Shown: positions 7,975-16,837, numbered from the stretch's first letter. The stretch is 64,000 nucleotides of DNA from UBA1127 sp034422455 (GCA_034422455.1 DAOUJQ010000001.1:186001-250000); one strand, 5' to 3'. Numbers and translations are program-made. The notes: generated from the letters alone by a model not told the origin.

Positions 7975-8988
7975 CTACCGCTGGCCCTTCCCCGCCCTGT
8001 CCAGCGGCTCCAGTTCCTTGGTGAAGACCTCGTCGAACACCTGGCGCAGCCGCTCCAGGCTGTCCTCGCTGGGCCGCTCCGCCTCGGACGCCGATGTGTA
8101 CGTCCGCAGCGTCTCGCGGCTGGTGATGTTGGGCAGCACAGTGCAGATGGTGGGCTCGGCCAGCGCGAAGGTGATGGCGAGCTGGTCCATGGGCAGCGGG
8201 TGGCGCTCCTGCAGGAAGCGCAGCTCCTCCAGCTTCCGCACTGCCTCGTCCAGCCATTCCTGGTTGCGGTGCGCCCGGTGGTCGCCCTCCTCGAAGACCG
8301 GCGGGGTGTTGCGGAACTTCTCCGTCAGGATCTCCGACGCGTGCGGCACGCGGGACAGCAGGCCGATGGTGTGCTCCTTCGCGATGGGGAAGAAGTCACG
8401 CGCGGGCTGCTGCTCGATGATGCTGTAGATGATCTGCAGCGACACCCCGTCCCGCTCGCGCATCATGGTGTCGCCCTCCTCGAACCAGCCGATGTCCGGG
8501 CCCAGGGCGGCGCCGTAGTAGCGCACCTTGCCCTCTTGCACCAGGTCCTCCAGCGTGGAAAAAACCTCGTCCTTCTCGATGGTGGTCACGCGGGGGTTGT
8601 GGAGCTGGTACAGGTCGATGTAGTCGGTGTTGAGGCGGCGGAGGCTCTGCTCGCAGGCGTAGCGGATGAACTCCGGGGAAAAGTTCTGCGGGCGCTCGCG
8701 GTGGCCCTCCCGGGGGACGGCGTTGTAGATGTCGTAGCCGAACTTTGTCGCGTACACGACGTCGTGGCGGCTGGGGCCGATGGCCTTGGCGAGGATCTCC
8801 TCCCCGAAGCCCTCGCTGTAGGTGTCCGCCGTGTCGAACATCGTGACGCCGAGGGTGACCGCCTCCTGCAGGAGCTTCACGCGTTCATCCGAATCGATCT
8901 TGCCCCACCAGTTGGTGGCGACGGTCCACACGCCGAAGCCGACCTCGGACACGGTCAGGTCAGTGTTGCCAAGCCGCCTGTATTGCAT
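7975..8988 (-). CDS. Aldo/keto reductase
   Basis: A 337-residue NADPH-dependent oxidoreductase of the AKR barrel family. The catalytic tetrad is visible: Asp and Tyr in MFDTADTYSEGFGEEILA, Lys in VYATKFGYD, and His in DLYQLHNPR. The C-terminal region with TICTVLPNITSRE matches the cofactor-binding end. The gene is convergent with the EVE gene, nine bases apart. It reduces aldehydes or ketones, or oxidises sugars; the substrate is not predictable. Confidence 0.9.
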   Translation of the reverse strand: MQYRRLGNTDLTVSEVGFGVWTVATNWWGKIDSDERVKLLQEAVTLGVTMFDTADTYSEGFGEEILAKAIGPSRHDVVYATKFGYDIYNAVPREGHRERPQNFSPEFIRYACEQSLRRLNTDYIDLYQLHNPRVTTIEKDEVFSTLEDLVQEGKVRYYGAALGPDIGWFEEGDTMMRERDGVSLQIIYSIIEQQPARDFFPIAKEHTIGLLSRVPHASEILTEKFRNTPPVFEEGDHRAHRNQEWLDEAVRKLEELRFLQERHPLPMDQLAITFALAEPTICTVLPNITSRETLRTYTSASEAERPSEDSLERLRQVFDEVFTKELEPLDRAGKGQR

Positions 8989-9078
8989 AGTCGCGCCTCA
9001 TCGGGAGATTGCGCGTCCAGTATACGACGCCTTGCGCCCGAGCGGGCAGCCCGGGGATACAACCAGGGTCACACAAGA

Positions 9079-9110
9079 AGACCGACGCCCTGCAGGCAGA
9101 GCGCCGGTCT
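9079..9110 (-). terminator. Hairpin after the metallo-beta-lactamase-fold gene
   Basis: On the reverse strand AGACCG pairs with CGGTCT, with further inner pairing (CGC/GCG and CTGC/GCAG), followed by TCTTG. It lies between the end of the MBL-fold gene and the aldo/keto reductase, consistent with a moderately strong terminator. Confidence 0.45.
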
Positions 9111-9135
9111 CGTTGTGGCCTACAGTTGTTTGGAC

Positions 9136-9972
9136 TTACACGGGCACGGGCGTGAGCGCCAGCTTGCCGTTGTGCCGCTCAAGGTAGCCGCCGCGGGTGT
9201 CCGTCCCGTGCGCGAAAAGCAGCAGCGAGCCGTCCCGCTCCGCCGACGCGAGAAGCTTGCGCTTCTGCTCCAGCGTGTCCTCCGGGAACTGGTCTTGCGA
9301 CGAGATGGTCGGCAGGCCCAGGTGGTAGGCGGACGGCACCAGGTCGCCCAGGTAGGCGAAGCGGTTGCCCAGCTGCTCCGCCACGACGATCTGGTGGCCG
9401 CGGCAGTGCCCGTCGGTGACGCGGATGTTGACTCCGGGCAACAGCTCGTGGTCGCCGTCGAGCAGCTCCAGGTGGCCGGACTTCTCGAGAGGCAGATAGT
9501 CCTCGCGATGGAAGGCGCGCCGGCGCAGCTCGTTTGGCGCGAGGGCTTCCTCCCACGCGCGGCGCTGCACGAGGTAGCGCGCCTGCGGGAACGCCGCAAC
9601 CACGTCGCCGTTACGCATCCGGCGCGTGCTGCCCCCGGCGTGCAGGTAGTGCAGGTGCGTGAGCACGACGTAGTGGATGTCCTTGGGCGCCAGGTCAAGC
9701 TCCCGCAACTCCTTCTTGAGCCGGTTGCAGTTCAATCCCTGGCTTTCCCTGACCTCCTCGTCGATCTTGGCGCCCGCGCCGCAGTCCACAAGGATGTTGG
9801 TCCCCTTGGACTGGATGAGGAGGGCGTTGATGCCCCACTTGACGCGGTTCCGTCGGTCCGGCTTGACCATCGTCTCCCAGGCCTCTCTGGGGACTTGGCC
9901 GAACATGGCGCCGCCATCGATCTTTACGGCGCCGTCAGACAAGAGGTGGATGTCCAGATCCTTCATGCGCAT
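9136..9972 (-). CDS. Metallo-beta-lactamase-fold hydrolase with altered metal motif
   Basis: A 278-residue MBL-superfamily protein. The fold markers are NILVDCGAGA, a His-rich loop, DGHCRGHQ, YLGDLVPS and FAHGTD. The usual H-x-H-x-D-H motif reads H-L-H-Y-L-H at residues 106-111: the aspartate that ligates the second metal and orients the nucleophile is a leucine (codon ctg). The other ligands (H106, H108, H111, later His and Asp) remain, so metal site 1 should form but site 2 may be weakened. Members include lactonases, quorum-quenching enzymes and arylsulfatase-like hydrolases. The start is the first of two ATGs, after GGGAGG. Confidence 0.85.
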   Translation of the reverse strand: MRMKDLDIHLLSDGAVKIDGGAMFGQVPREAWETMVKPDRRNRVKWGINALLIQSKGTNILVDCGAGAKIDEEVRESQGLNCNRLKKELRELDLAPKDIHYVVLTHLHYLHAGGSTRRMRNGDVVAAFPQARYLVQRRAWEEALAPNELRRRAFHREDYLPLEKSGHLELLDGDHELLPGVNIRVTDGHCRGHQIVVAEQLGNRFAYLGDLVPSAYHLGLPTISSQDQFPEDTLEQKRKLLASAERDGSLLLFAHGTDTRGGYLERHNGKLALTPVPV

Positions 9973-10127
9973 GTTGCGCCTCCCGCACTCCGACCATGCG
10001 AAGGATGCAAGTCGAAGCGAAAATCAATAAGTGAAAACCCCCGCAATGACCTCCCAAGGCCCGCTCGTTTGGGTCGCCACACCCCTCAGACGGACGCTGA
10101 TTGGGCTTTTGTGGTCGCTGCAACCTG

Positions 10128-10157
10128 AACATAGAAAGCGGGTCAAGGGGGTGTCAA
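10128..10157 (-). promoter_or_regulatory. Sigma70-type promoter for the MBL-fold gene
   Basis: On the reverse strand TTGACA (10152-10157) is followed by an 18-bp spacer and TATGTT (10128-10133). It reads toward the gene starting at 9972. Confidence 0.5.
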
Positions 10158-10323
10158 GAGAACGTCCGTACGGCTCAAATAGGGAGTCACAAAACCTCAC
10201 GAAAACCCGACATAAAGAGACGTCACAGTGATTGAGCCATGCAAATGAAAAGCACTGTGAACGCAACTTTGACACGCCGAAACCACGCCCTAAAAGCCGC
10301 TTGCCCAGGGCTCCGAAAAGCTT

Positions 10324-10348
10324 GGGCCCGGCGTTCACCGCCGGGCCC
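10324..10348 (-). terminator. Perfect GC hairpin terminating the cyclophilin gene
   Basis: A 10-bp perfect stem (GGGCCCGGCG / CGCCGGGCCC) with a 5-nt loop lies 25 bases beyond the stop of the reverse-strand cyclophilin gene. The downstream T-run is short. Confidence 0.6.
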
Positions 10349-10373
10349 TGAGCGTTTCTCGTGGGACGCGCAA

Positions 10374-11024
10374 CTACTCCTCGGTGATCTCCACCGAGAG
10401 GATCTGGGTCGGCTCGTTTGGCCGGTCGTTGGCGCCCCTTGGCGACGTAGCAATAGCGTCCACGACGTCCTGCCCGGACGTGGCATGGCCGAAGATGGTG
10501 TAGTTGGGAGGCAGCGCGAAGTCGGCGTGCATGATGAAGAACTGGCTGCCGTTGGTGTTGGGGCCGGCGTTGGCCATCGCCAGCGTCCCCTGCACGTACG
10601 GGCGCCGCACGGGCTCGTCGTTGAACCGGTAGCCGGGGCCTCCCATGCCAGTGCCCGTCGGGTCGCCGCCCTGGATCATGAAGCCGGGGATGACGCGGTG
10701 GAAGATAACGTTGTCGTAGAAGCCCTCACGGGCCAGGAACACGAAGTTGTTGACCGTGTTGGGCACTTCCGATGCAAAGAGGTCCAGGGCGATCTCGCCC
10801 TTTGTCGTGGTAATGACCGCCTTGTAGGTCTTTCCCGTGTCAATCGTCAGTTCCGGGGGGCTGCTGTATTGCATGCTCATGGATTCTCCCGTCGTTTCAG
10901 GTTGTGCGGTGGGCGCAGGGGCCGGTTCGGGTTCCGTAACGGTCGCGGACTCATCGTCGCCGTTGCAGGCGACCAGGGCCAACGCAAACAGGATCGCCAG
11001 GAAGACGATGCTCAATCTGGTCAC
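10374..11024 (-). CDS. Peptidyl-prolyl cis-trans isomerase (cyclophilin), lipoprotein
   Basis: A 216-residue protein with a GTG start after GAGGAG. The N-terminus is a lipoprotein signal with lipobox LVAC at about residues 17-20, then a Pro/Glu/Thr-rich linker. The cyclophilin domain runs from about residue 68 (VITTTKGEIALDLF) and has FHRVIPGFMIQGGDPTGTG and GPNTNGSQFFI, which contain the active-site Arg, Phe and Gln. It probably assists protein folding on the outer face of the membrane. Confidence 0.93.
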   Translation of the reverse strand: MTRLSIVFLAILFALALVACNGDDESATVTEPEPAPAPTAQPETTGESMSMQYSSPPELTIDTGKTYKAVITTTKGEIALDLFASEVPNTVNNFVFLAREGFYDNVIFHRVIPGFMIQGGDPTGTGMGGPGYRFNDEPVRRPYVQGTLAMANAGPNTNGSQFFIMHADFALPPNYTIFGHATSGQDVVDAIATSPRGANDRPNEPTQILSVEITEE

Positions 11025-11049
11025 GGCTTGCTCCTCAAGTAATCTGGGC

Positions 11050-11418
11050 CTACTCGGAATCGAGAAACGTCACCTGGGACTCATCGTCCACGGAAAGAAA
11101 ATTCTCACCCCACTGGTTGGGGCTGTCGAGGCTCCACACCTCGTTCAGGGTGGCAGGTATGAAGCGCAAGCCCCAATCGCCGCCAAACACCAGCAGGGCC
11201 TCTCCCTCTCCGGACTCCTGAATGCGGACGGCGTAGGCGGGGCACGGGCTGCCGTCCCCTTCGCTCGACCAGCCGGTGACCCGGTGGAGCGTCACCTCCT
11301 GGCCAAAGTCGCCCGCCATGACAGCCGTCACCTGCCGGGGCTCGCCCATGGTGTTGAAGACGAGCTGGGGTACGCCGTCGCAGTTGGCGTTGTCCTCAAC
11401 TTCCAGCATCAGTGACAT
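11050..11418 (-). CDS. Hypothetical protein, 122 aa
   Basis: I do not recognise this family. The protein is acidic with beta-strand-like alternation (QVTAVMAGDFGQEVTLHRVTG, GEALLVFGGDWGLRF) and no signal peptide or membrane helix. It lies 25 bases upstream of the lipoprotein cyclophilin on the same strand, so the two are likely co-transcribed. Coding is supported by codon use and by the tight spacing. Confidence 0.6.
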   Translation of the reverse strand: MSLMLEVEDNANCDGVPQLVFNTMGEPRQVTAVMAGDFGQEVTLHRVTGWSSEGDGSPCPAYAVRIQESGEGEALLVFGGDWGLRFIPATLNEVWSLDSPNQWGENFLSVDDESQVTFLDSE

Positions 11419-11524
11419 GCGCTGCCCATCCTCTGCTGTGTCGCATGGTCGAGATTGGCGGAAACGGCGACGCAGGTGAGTATAGCTGTGCCAAATGCGC
11501 GGAGCAACCGCGTTTCGAGCCGTG

Positions 11525-13051
11525 CTATTCCTCTTCCCGCCGGCGATAGTTCATCGCCTGAAGGAAATGGTCGCCGCCGACACTCTCGGCGCCGCTCAGG
11601 TCGGCAATGGTGCGGGCCAGCTTGAGCGTTCGATGATACGCCCGTGCGGACAGATGCAGGCTTGTCATGGCGGCCTTGGCCATCGCCTGCGTCGCGTCGT
11701 CCAGGCGGCAGTGGGTCCACACTTCGGACGGGCCCATGTCGGCGTTGCACTGGATGGCCGACTCGCCGAAACGGCGACGCTGCCGCTGCCGCGCGGCCTC
11801 GACGCGCCGGCGGACGTCGCCGGAGCTCTCTGCGCTGCTCTCCGCCGTCAGCTTCTCGTAGTCCACGCGGGGCATGGGCAGGACGATGTCAATGCGGTCC
11901 AGCAGCGGCCCGGAGATCCGGTTTCGGTACCGCGACACGGCGCTGGGCGAGCAGGTACAGGCCCGATACGGGTCGCCCTGGTACCCGCAGGGGCATGGGT
12001 TCATTGCGGCGACGAGCATGAAGTTGGCCGGGAACGTCACCCGGCTCTGGGCGCGGCTGATGGTCACCATCTTGTCCTCGATGGGCTGCCGCAGCACCTC
12101 CAGTACACTCTGGCCGAACTCCGGCAGCTCGTCGAGGAAGAGGACGCCCCGGTGCGCCAGCGTCACCTCGCCCGGGCGCGGCCAGTGCCCGCCGCCGACA
12201 AGTCCCGCGTGCGAGGTGGTGTAGTGGGGCGCACGGAAGGGGCGCTGCGTGATCAATGGGGCGTCCGATGGGAGCAGGCCGGAAATGCTGTAGATCTTCG
12301 TCACCTCCAGCGCCTCGTAGGGAGTGGCGTTGGGGAGAATGGACGGCATGCTGCGGGCCAGCAGCGTCTTGCCGCTTCCCGGCGGGCCCATCATCAGGAC
12401 GTTGTGGCCACCGGCCGCCGCGACTTCCAGCGCGAACTTTGCGTGTTCCTGCCCCCTGATGTCGCGCAGGTCCACCGCGAATGCCGGTTCGCTCTCCTCG
12501 AACATCTCAGCTGACGGCGTCACGCTGAGCGGCGTGATGGCCGTTTCGCCGCGCAGCCAGGCGATCACTTCCGCCAGCGACCGCGCCGGCAGCACCTCGA
12601 TGCCCGACACCAGGGCCGCTTCGCGGGCGTTCACTTCCGGCACCACGACGCGGCGAAATCCCTCCTGCCGCGCCAGATCGACCATCGGCAGGATGCCGTT
12701 GGTGTGGCGCAGGGCGCCGTCGAACGCGAGCTCGCCCAGCAGCACCGTGTCGGATAAGTCGGCGGAGACCTGCCCGGTGCTGAGCAACAGGCAGAGGGCG
12801 ATGGAGAGATCGAATGCGGGACCCTCCTTCCGGAGGTCGGCGGGGGCAAGGTTCGCGGTGATGCGGCGCATGGGGAAGTCGCAGCCGCAGTTGCGCACCG
12901 CGGCTCGTACGCGCTCCCGGGACTCCTGGATGGCCTTGTCACCAAGGCCCACGACGGCAAAGGCGGGCAGTCCCGGTGCGACGTCCACCTCAACCTCTAT
13001 GATGCGCCCCTCTAGCCCCACCACCGCACACGTGAAGACCTTGGCAAGCAT
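11525..13051 (-). CDS. ComM/YifB-family AAA+ ATPase (Mg chelatase-like)
   Basis: A 508-residue protein. I chose the ATG giving MLAKVFTCAVVGLEG, the conserved N-terminus, rather than an upstream in-frame start. The N-terminal Lon-protease-like domain (residues 1-170) contains GLPAFAVVGLGDKAIQESRERV. The AAA+ domain has Walker A GPPGSGKTLLARSMPSIL and Walker B GVLFLDELPEF, with a zinc-like cysteine cluster MNPCPCGYQGDPYRACTC. The C-terminal helical domain includes LSARAYHRTLKLARTIADL. In gammaproteobacteria ComM is a branch-migration helicase aiding integration of incoming DNA in natural transformation; the role here is inferred to be similar. Confidence 0.93.
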   Translation of the reverse strand: MLAKVFTCAVVGLEGRIIEVEVDVAPGLPAFAVVGLGDKAIQESRERVRAAVRNCGCDFPMRRITANLAPADLRKEGPAFDLSIALCLLLSTGQVSADLSDTVLLGELAFDGALRHTNGILPMVDLARQEGFRRVVVPEVNAREAALVSGIEVLPARSLAEVIAWLRGETAITPLSVTPSAEMFEESEPAFAVDLRDIRGQEHAKFALEVAAAGGHNVLMMGPPGSGKTLLARSMPSILPNATPYEALEVTKIYSISGLLPSDAPLITQRPFRAPHYTTSHAGLVGGGHWPRPGEVTLAHRGVLFLDELPEFGQSVLEVLRQPIEDKMVTISRAQSRVTFPANFMLVAAMNPCPCGYQGDPYRACTCSPSAVSRYRNRISGPLLDRIDIVLPMPRVDYEKLTAESSAESSGDVRRRVEAARQRQRRRFGESAIQCNADMGPSEVWTHCRLDDATQAMAKAAMTSLHLSARAYHRTLKLARTIADLSGAESVGGDHFLQAMNYRRREEE

Positions 13052-13223
13052 AGGGGGAACCTTGCAGCAGTGTCGTAACGATTCGCATGATAATGGCGTA
13101 AGCAGGTTAGATGCAAGGCGACGATGGCATGTCCCGCTTGACACCCCTGCACGCGTTGTCTACGGTTCCGCTGTCAGTCCCTGCTTCTCCATCGAGGCGT
13201 TTGGCGACGTCGAGGAGGCTCCG

Positions 13224-13616
13224 GTGGCCAGCAGAGCGCTAGCCGTTCCCATTCTCCCGGGCAAGCTTGATGCGTGGAAGGAGTTCCACGAACAGCTTGA
13301 TGGCCTTCACAGGTGGGACTTTGAGGACCAGCAACGGCGCCTGGGGTTGCAGCGGCACCGCGTATGGCTGCAGGAAACCGGCGACGCGCACCTGGCGCTG
13401 GTGGTGCAGGAAGGCGAGGACCCGGAGCGGGCGCGAGCGATTCTGACGGCGTCCACGCACCCGTTCGACGTGTGGTTCAAGGAGAAGATCCTGGAGCTGC
13501 ACGGGGTGGATATCTCGGAGCCGGTGTCGCCGGTCGACAACCTGCTCTACGTTGACTACCTGGAGGCGTCAGGGCGCCGCGGCCCCGACTACGACCTGCC
13601 CGACTTCAACGCTTAG
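13224..13616 (+). CDS. Small conserved protein, possibly DUF6176-like ferredoxin-like fold
   Basis: A 130-residue protein from a GTG that follows GAGGAGG by a normal distance. The pattern VPILPGKLDAWKEFHEQL, then RVWLQETGDAHLALVVQEGEDPERA, resembles the dimeric alpha/beta barrel layout of DUF6176 or Dabb/ABM-type domains. No catalytic residues can be named. It is divergent from the ComM-like gene and convergent with the DtxR-type regulator. Confidence 0.6.
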   Translation: MASRALAVPILPGKLDAWKEFHEQLDGLHRWDFEDQQRRLGLQRHRVWLQETGDAHLALVVQEGEDPERARAILTASTHPFDVWFKEKILELHGVDISEPVSPVDNLLYVDYLEASGRRGPDYDLPDFNA

Positions 13617-13637
13617 CGCGCCCCTGGCGGGCGATCG

Positions 13638-14384
13638 TTACTGCCCGTTCCCGGAGCCGTTGGCGTTCGGCTGGCGCAGCCAGACGGAGCGCGCCGTGTC
13701 GTAACCCATGGAGCTCTCGCAGATGTCCGTCCTGAACGTGAGCACGCCCCGGTACTTGCTCTGCTCCGTGACCGTCAGCGAGGCCCCCGGCATGACGTTG
13801 CAGTCGATGAGGTAGGCCAGCAGACGCGAGTCTTCCTCCGGCACGCGATCGACGACGTACTCGCGGCCCTCCTCGGCGTCCGCCAGGCAGACTTCCCTGC
13901 CCCTCGCCCCCTTGGGCGCGTTGCCGGGGATCTGCCGTCCGAAGGGGTTGGTGGCCGGCCGGCCAAGCTTGTCCTGGATGCACTCCTCCAGCTCAGGGGA
14001 GATCGCGTGCTCCAGCCGGTGCGCCTCGATATGGGCGCGGGACACGTCGAGGCCGAGGATGTCGACGACCAGCCGCTCGGCCAGCCGGTGCCGCCGCACG
14101 ATGGACTCGGCCGCGGCCTCCCCCCGCGGGGTCAACTCCACTTCCTTGTTGGACTGAATGGTGACGAGCCCCTCCTTGGACATCCTGCGAAGCATGCCGA
14201 GGATGGACGGCAGCGACGTGCCGATGCCCTCGCTCCTGGGGATGTTGCGGATGTAGTCGGCCAGGTTGCCGGCGCTCGGCCGTTGGCCCTCTTCCTTGAG
14301 CTTGTAGAGCGACTGCAGGTAGTTTTCAGCGGCTTGTGAGATCCGGTCCGGCGCGTTGGCCCGAGTCCCTCTTCCCGTTGTCAT
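13638..14384 (-). CDS. DtxR/MntR-family metal-dependent transcriptional regulator
   Basis: A 248-residue regulator. The N-terminal winged helix (about residues 15-85) is followed by the dimerisation domain with RRHRLAERLVVDILGLD, then EAHRLEHAISPELEECI containing metal-ligand histidines and acidic residues. The C-terminal FeoA/SH3-like domain has PGASLTVTEQSKYRGVLTF. Such proteins use Fe(II) or Mn(II) as co-repressor and control metal uptake. The divergent neighbour is a substrate-binding lipoprotein gene that it could regulate. Twin CACGTG motifs lie just upstream of its start. Confidence 0.88.
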   Translation of the reverse strand: MTTGRGTRANAPDRISQAAENYLQSLYKLKEEGQRPSAGNLADYIRNIPRSEGIGTSLPSILGMLRRMSKEGLVTIQSNKEVELTPRGEAAAESIVRRHRLAERLVVDILGLDVSRAHIEAHRLEHAISPELEECIQDKLGRPATNPFGRQIPGNAPKGARGREVCLADAEEGREYVVDRVPEEDSRLLAYLIDCNVMPGASLTVTEQSKYRGVLTFRTDICESSMGYDTARSVWLRQPNANGSGNGQ

Positions 14385-14412
14385 TGGGCCACCCCTTTCG
14401 CGACTGGGCCCG

Positions 14413-14440
14413 CACGTGACGGCCTGTTCTCATTCACGTG
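14413..14440. promoter_or_regulatory. Twin CACGTG motifs upstream of the DtxR-type gene
   Basis: CACGTG occurs at 14413-14418 and again at 14435-14440, 22 bp apart (about two helical turns), each followed or preceded by TGA/TCA. They lie 29-56 bases upstream of the regulator start, in the divergent region. They could be an operator for autoregulation. This is a positional inference only. Confidence 0.35.
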
Positions 14441-14532
14441 TGCTTTCGTCTTCTCTCCTTCTACTATGCCGGAATCTATGATACAACCTACAGGAAGCCC
14501 GTAGCCAGAAGACCTGTCAGACAGGAGTACCT

Positions 14533-16266
14533 GTGCACGCTCAATCTGTGTGTATCGTCATGCGGGGGCTCTGTGCGTCGGCTGCGCTGCTAGTGCTGGC
14601 GATGGCCGTCGCGTGCGGCGACGAGGACGCGCCCACGCCGGTGAGGGACCCCACGGCCGTGCCGGCGACCACAGCGACGGTCCCTACGGCCGAGCCGGCG
14701 GCGCCTCCTGAGCAGCCCGCCTACGGCGGCGTCCTGCTGCGCGCCCACGCGACGGACCCCGCGGGTTTCGACCCCGTGCAGGACAGCTCCATCGCCGCGT
14801 TGGACCTGATCGCGCCGATCTACTCGCAGCTCGTGCGCGTCAATCCCGACGACCCCGGCGGCGCGCTGCGCCCCGAGCTCGCCGAGCGCTGGCAGGTCGG
14901 CAGGGACGGGCTGTCGGTCACGTTCAGCCTCCGCTCCGGCGTCCAGTGGCACGACGGCAACCCCTTCATCTCGGACGACGTCGTGTCGCACTTCAACCGC
15001 GTGATCTCGCCGCCCAAGGGGCTGTTCTCCAGCCAGCGCGCGCCGTTCCTGGTCGTCTCGGATATCCAGGCGCCGGACGCGTCGACGGTCGTGTTCCGCA
15101 CGGCGCAGCCGAGCGCGGGTCTGCTGCGCAGCTTTGCGGGGGGCCATTACATGATCGTCTCCAAGCACGTCATGGAGCGGGAGACGGCTGAGGATCCGCG
15201 CGGGCTGCGCACCAACCCGGAGGCGCTCGTCGGCACGGGGCCGTTCACCTTCGCCGAGTACAACCAGGGCAGCAGCTTCCGCGTCGACAAGAACGCGGAC
15301 TACTGGGACGAGGGCAAGCCGTATCTGGACGGCATAGAGTTCTTCATCATGAAGGACTCGGCCGCCCGGTTTGCCGCGCTGGTGACGGGGCGCGTCCACA
15401 CGACGCCGTCCGGCACCGCGAGCCTGACGCCGACGCAGGCAGCGGAGGCGCGCCGGGACTACGCGGACACGATCGACGTTGTGGTGTCGCGCGGGCCCTT
15501 CTGGATGGGCGCCGCCTTCAACGGCAACCGGGAGCCGTTCACCGACGCACGCGTGCGCCAGGCGCTGTCGCTTGGCGTCGACCGGGCGGCGTACCTGACG
15601 CTGGTCACCGGCGGCGAGAACGGCGTCGGCATGACGGCCGGGTTCAGCCCGCCGGACACCGCGTTCGGTCTCTCGGCCGCCCAGCTCGCCGACCTGCCCG
15701 GCTACGGCGGCGACAGGGAGGCGGACACCGAACGGGCGAAGACCCTGCTGGCCGAGGCCGGGTACCCGGAGGGCTTCTCCGCCTCCATTTTGGTCCGCAG
15801 CGACGTGCCCGTGTGGGTCAACAGCGCGCTCTTCTTCCAGGACCAGTGGCGCAAGCTGGGCATCGACGTGGAGGTGGAGCAGACGGAGTTCGGGGCGTCC
15901 ATATCGAGGATGCTGCAGGGCGACTACGACGTGCGCATCGGCGGCATCGCGTTCAACACCACGGACCCCGACCACTACCTGTGGGCGCACTTCACCACCG
16001 ACGGTCCCAACAACCTCTCGTACGCGACGGACGCGGAGGCCGACCGGCTGCTGTTCGCGCAGCGCAGCGAGCTCGACCCGCAGCGGCGGCGGGAGCTGGC
16101 GCAGGCCGCCGAGGTCCGGCTGCTGACGGAGGTCGTGCCAGCGGTTGTTGGGCACTACGCGGTGTACCTGAACGGCGTGCGCAAAGAGGTGAGGGGGTGG
16201 GCGCCTCGCGACTTCATGCTCTACAACCAGTCGCGCATGGACGACGTGTGGCTGCAGGGGGAGTAG
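14533..16266 (+). CDS. ABC transporter substrate-binding lipoprotein (SBP_bac_5, peptide/nickel type)
   Basis: A 577-residue extracytoplasmic solute-binding protein with a GTG start six bases after AGGAG. The signal peptide ends at a lipobox (VACGDED, Cys near residue 28), followed by a Thr/Pro/Ala-rich linker. The family-5 core runs from GGVLLRAHATDPAGFDP to YAVYLNGVRKEV and includes LAERWQVGRDGLSVTFSLRSGVQWHDG. It captures oligopeptides or similar ligands for an importer, but no permease or ATPase gene is adjacent, so it is an orphan here. It is divergent from the DtxR-type regulator. Confidence 0.92.
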   Translation: MHAQSVCIVMRGLCASAALLVLAMAVACGDEDAPTPVRDPTAVPATTATVPTAEPAAPPEQPAYGGVLLRAHATDPAGFDPVQDSSIAALDLIAPIYSQLVRVNPDDPGGALRPELAERWQVGRDGLSVTFSLRSGVQWHDGNPFISDDVVSHFNRVISPPKGLFSSQRAPFLVVSDIQAPDASTVVFRTAQPSAGLLRSFAGGHYMIVSKHVMERETAEDPRGLRTNPEALVGTGPFTFAEYNQGSSFRVDKNADYWDEGKPYLDGIEFFIMKDSAARFAALVTGRVHTTPSGTASLTPTQAAEARRDYADTIDVVVSRGPFWMGAAFNGNREPFTDARVRQALSLGVDRAAYLTLVTGGENGVGMTAGFSPPDTAFGLSAAQLADLPGYGGDREADTERAKTLLAEAGYPEGFSASILVRSDVPVWVNSALFFQDQWRKLGIDVEVEQTEFGASISRMLQGDYDVRIGGIAFNTTDPDHYLWAHFTTDGPNNLSYATDAEADRLLFAQRSELDPQRRRELAQAAEVRLLTEVVPAVVGHYAVYLNGVRKEVRGWAPRDFMLYNQSRMDDVWLQGE

Positions 16267-16305
16267 GGGCGCGGGCGCTCACCTGCTACGGGAAGTCCCT
16301 TTTCT

Positions 16306-16677
16306 CTACCCCATACCCTTCAGGCGGACGGCGGGCAGTCGCTTGAGGGTCCGGTTGCGCGGGTCCACCTCTATTCCCACTGACTCCAAGGCGGTCACGC
16401 CCAGAAGCGGTTCCGCTTCCGGTTCACCGAAGACGACGGTTGCGCCGACGAACTCCCCCATGAACTCTACCTGCGCGGCGGCGATGCCCAATCGCGTTTC
16501 GCTTCCGTCGGCTAGTTCATATACTCGATAGCCCGTGGGCGTTAAGCCGATGGACTCCAGGTGCTGCCGGGGAACAAGGCAGTCCGTGGCGCCGGTGTCC
16601 ACCAGGAAGAGGCCTTCCCAGACTCTTTCCGGCTCTCCAAGGTTCCGTATGCCAACGGTGACGTGTATTGCGCCCAT
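16306..16677 (-). CDS. Retropepsin-like aspartic protease family protein
   Basis: A 123-residue single-domain protein of clan AA. FLVDTGATDCLVP (residues 25-37) carries the catalytic D-T-G triad, and PLLGVTALESVGIEVD is the conserved flap-distal motif. Single-domain bacterial retropepsins are expected to act as homodimers. There is no signal peptide, so it is cytoplasmic. The start is supported by a GAGAGG site upstream. Confidence 0.85.
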   Translation of the reverse strand: MGAIHVTVGIRNLGEPERVWEGLFLVDTGATDCLVPRQHLESIGLTPTGYRVYELADGSETRLGIAAAQVEFMGEFVGATVVFGEPEAEPLLGVTALESVGIEVDPRNRTLKRLPAVRLKGMG

Positions 16678-16812
16678 TCGTTTGCCTCTCAGCTTGTCTT
16701 ACCAGCATACTGGCCTTGCAGTCCAGCGTATACCCTTGCCACTCCCGCCGGAGATGAAGTCCCTTCGAAAGACCGTTGCAGGGCCTCAAGACGGGCGCAG
16801 AGCGAGCGTGGC

Positions 16813-16837
16813 GGGCGGCCACAAGGGTCGCCCCTAC
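16813..16837 (-). repeat. GTAGGGGC-type palindrome, copy 2
   Basis: On the reverse strand this reads GTAGGGGCGACCCTTGTGG and continues with CCGCCC. The loop sequence CTTGT is identical to the copy at 59352-59376. Confidence 0.6.

Larger units (their letters stand above)
9973..10373. other. Intergenic region between MBL-fold gene and cyclophilin
   Basis: No gene is supported in these 401 bases. They hold a plausible reverse-strand promoter at 10128-10157 reading toward the MBL-fold gene, giving a leader of roughly 150 nt, and a strong hairpin at 10324-10348 that ends the cyclophilin transcript. The open frame on the reverse strand here is cysteine- and arginine-rich and has no ribosome site. 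Confidence 0.6.

Noticed and set aside
10024..10338. A 104-codon reverse-strand frame between the MBL-fold and cyclophilin genes
   Set aside because: It spans the strong hairpin at 10324-10348 and the promoter at 10128-10157, has no ribosome site and encodes a Cys/Arg-rich sequence with no family resemblance.
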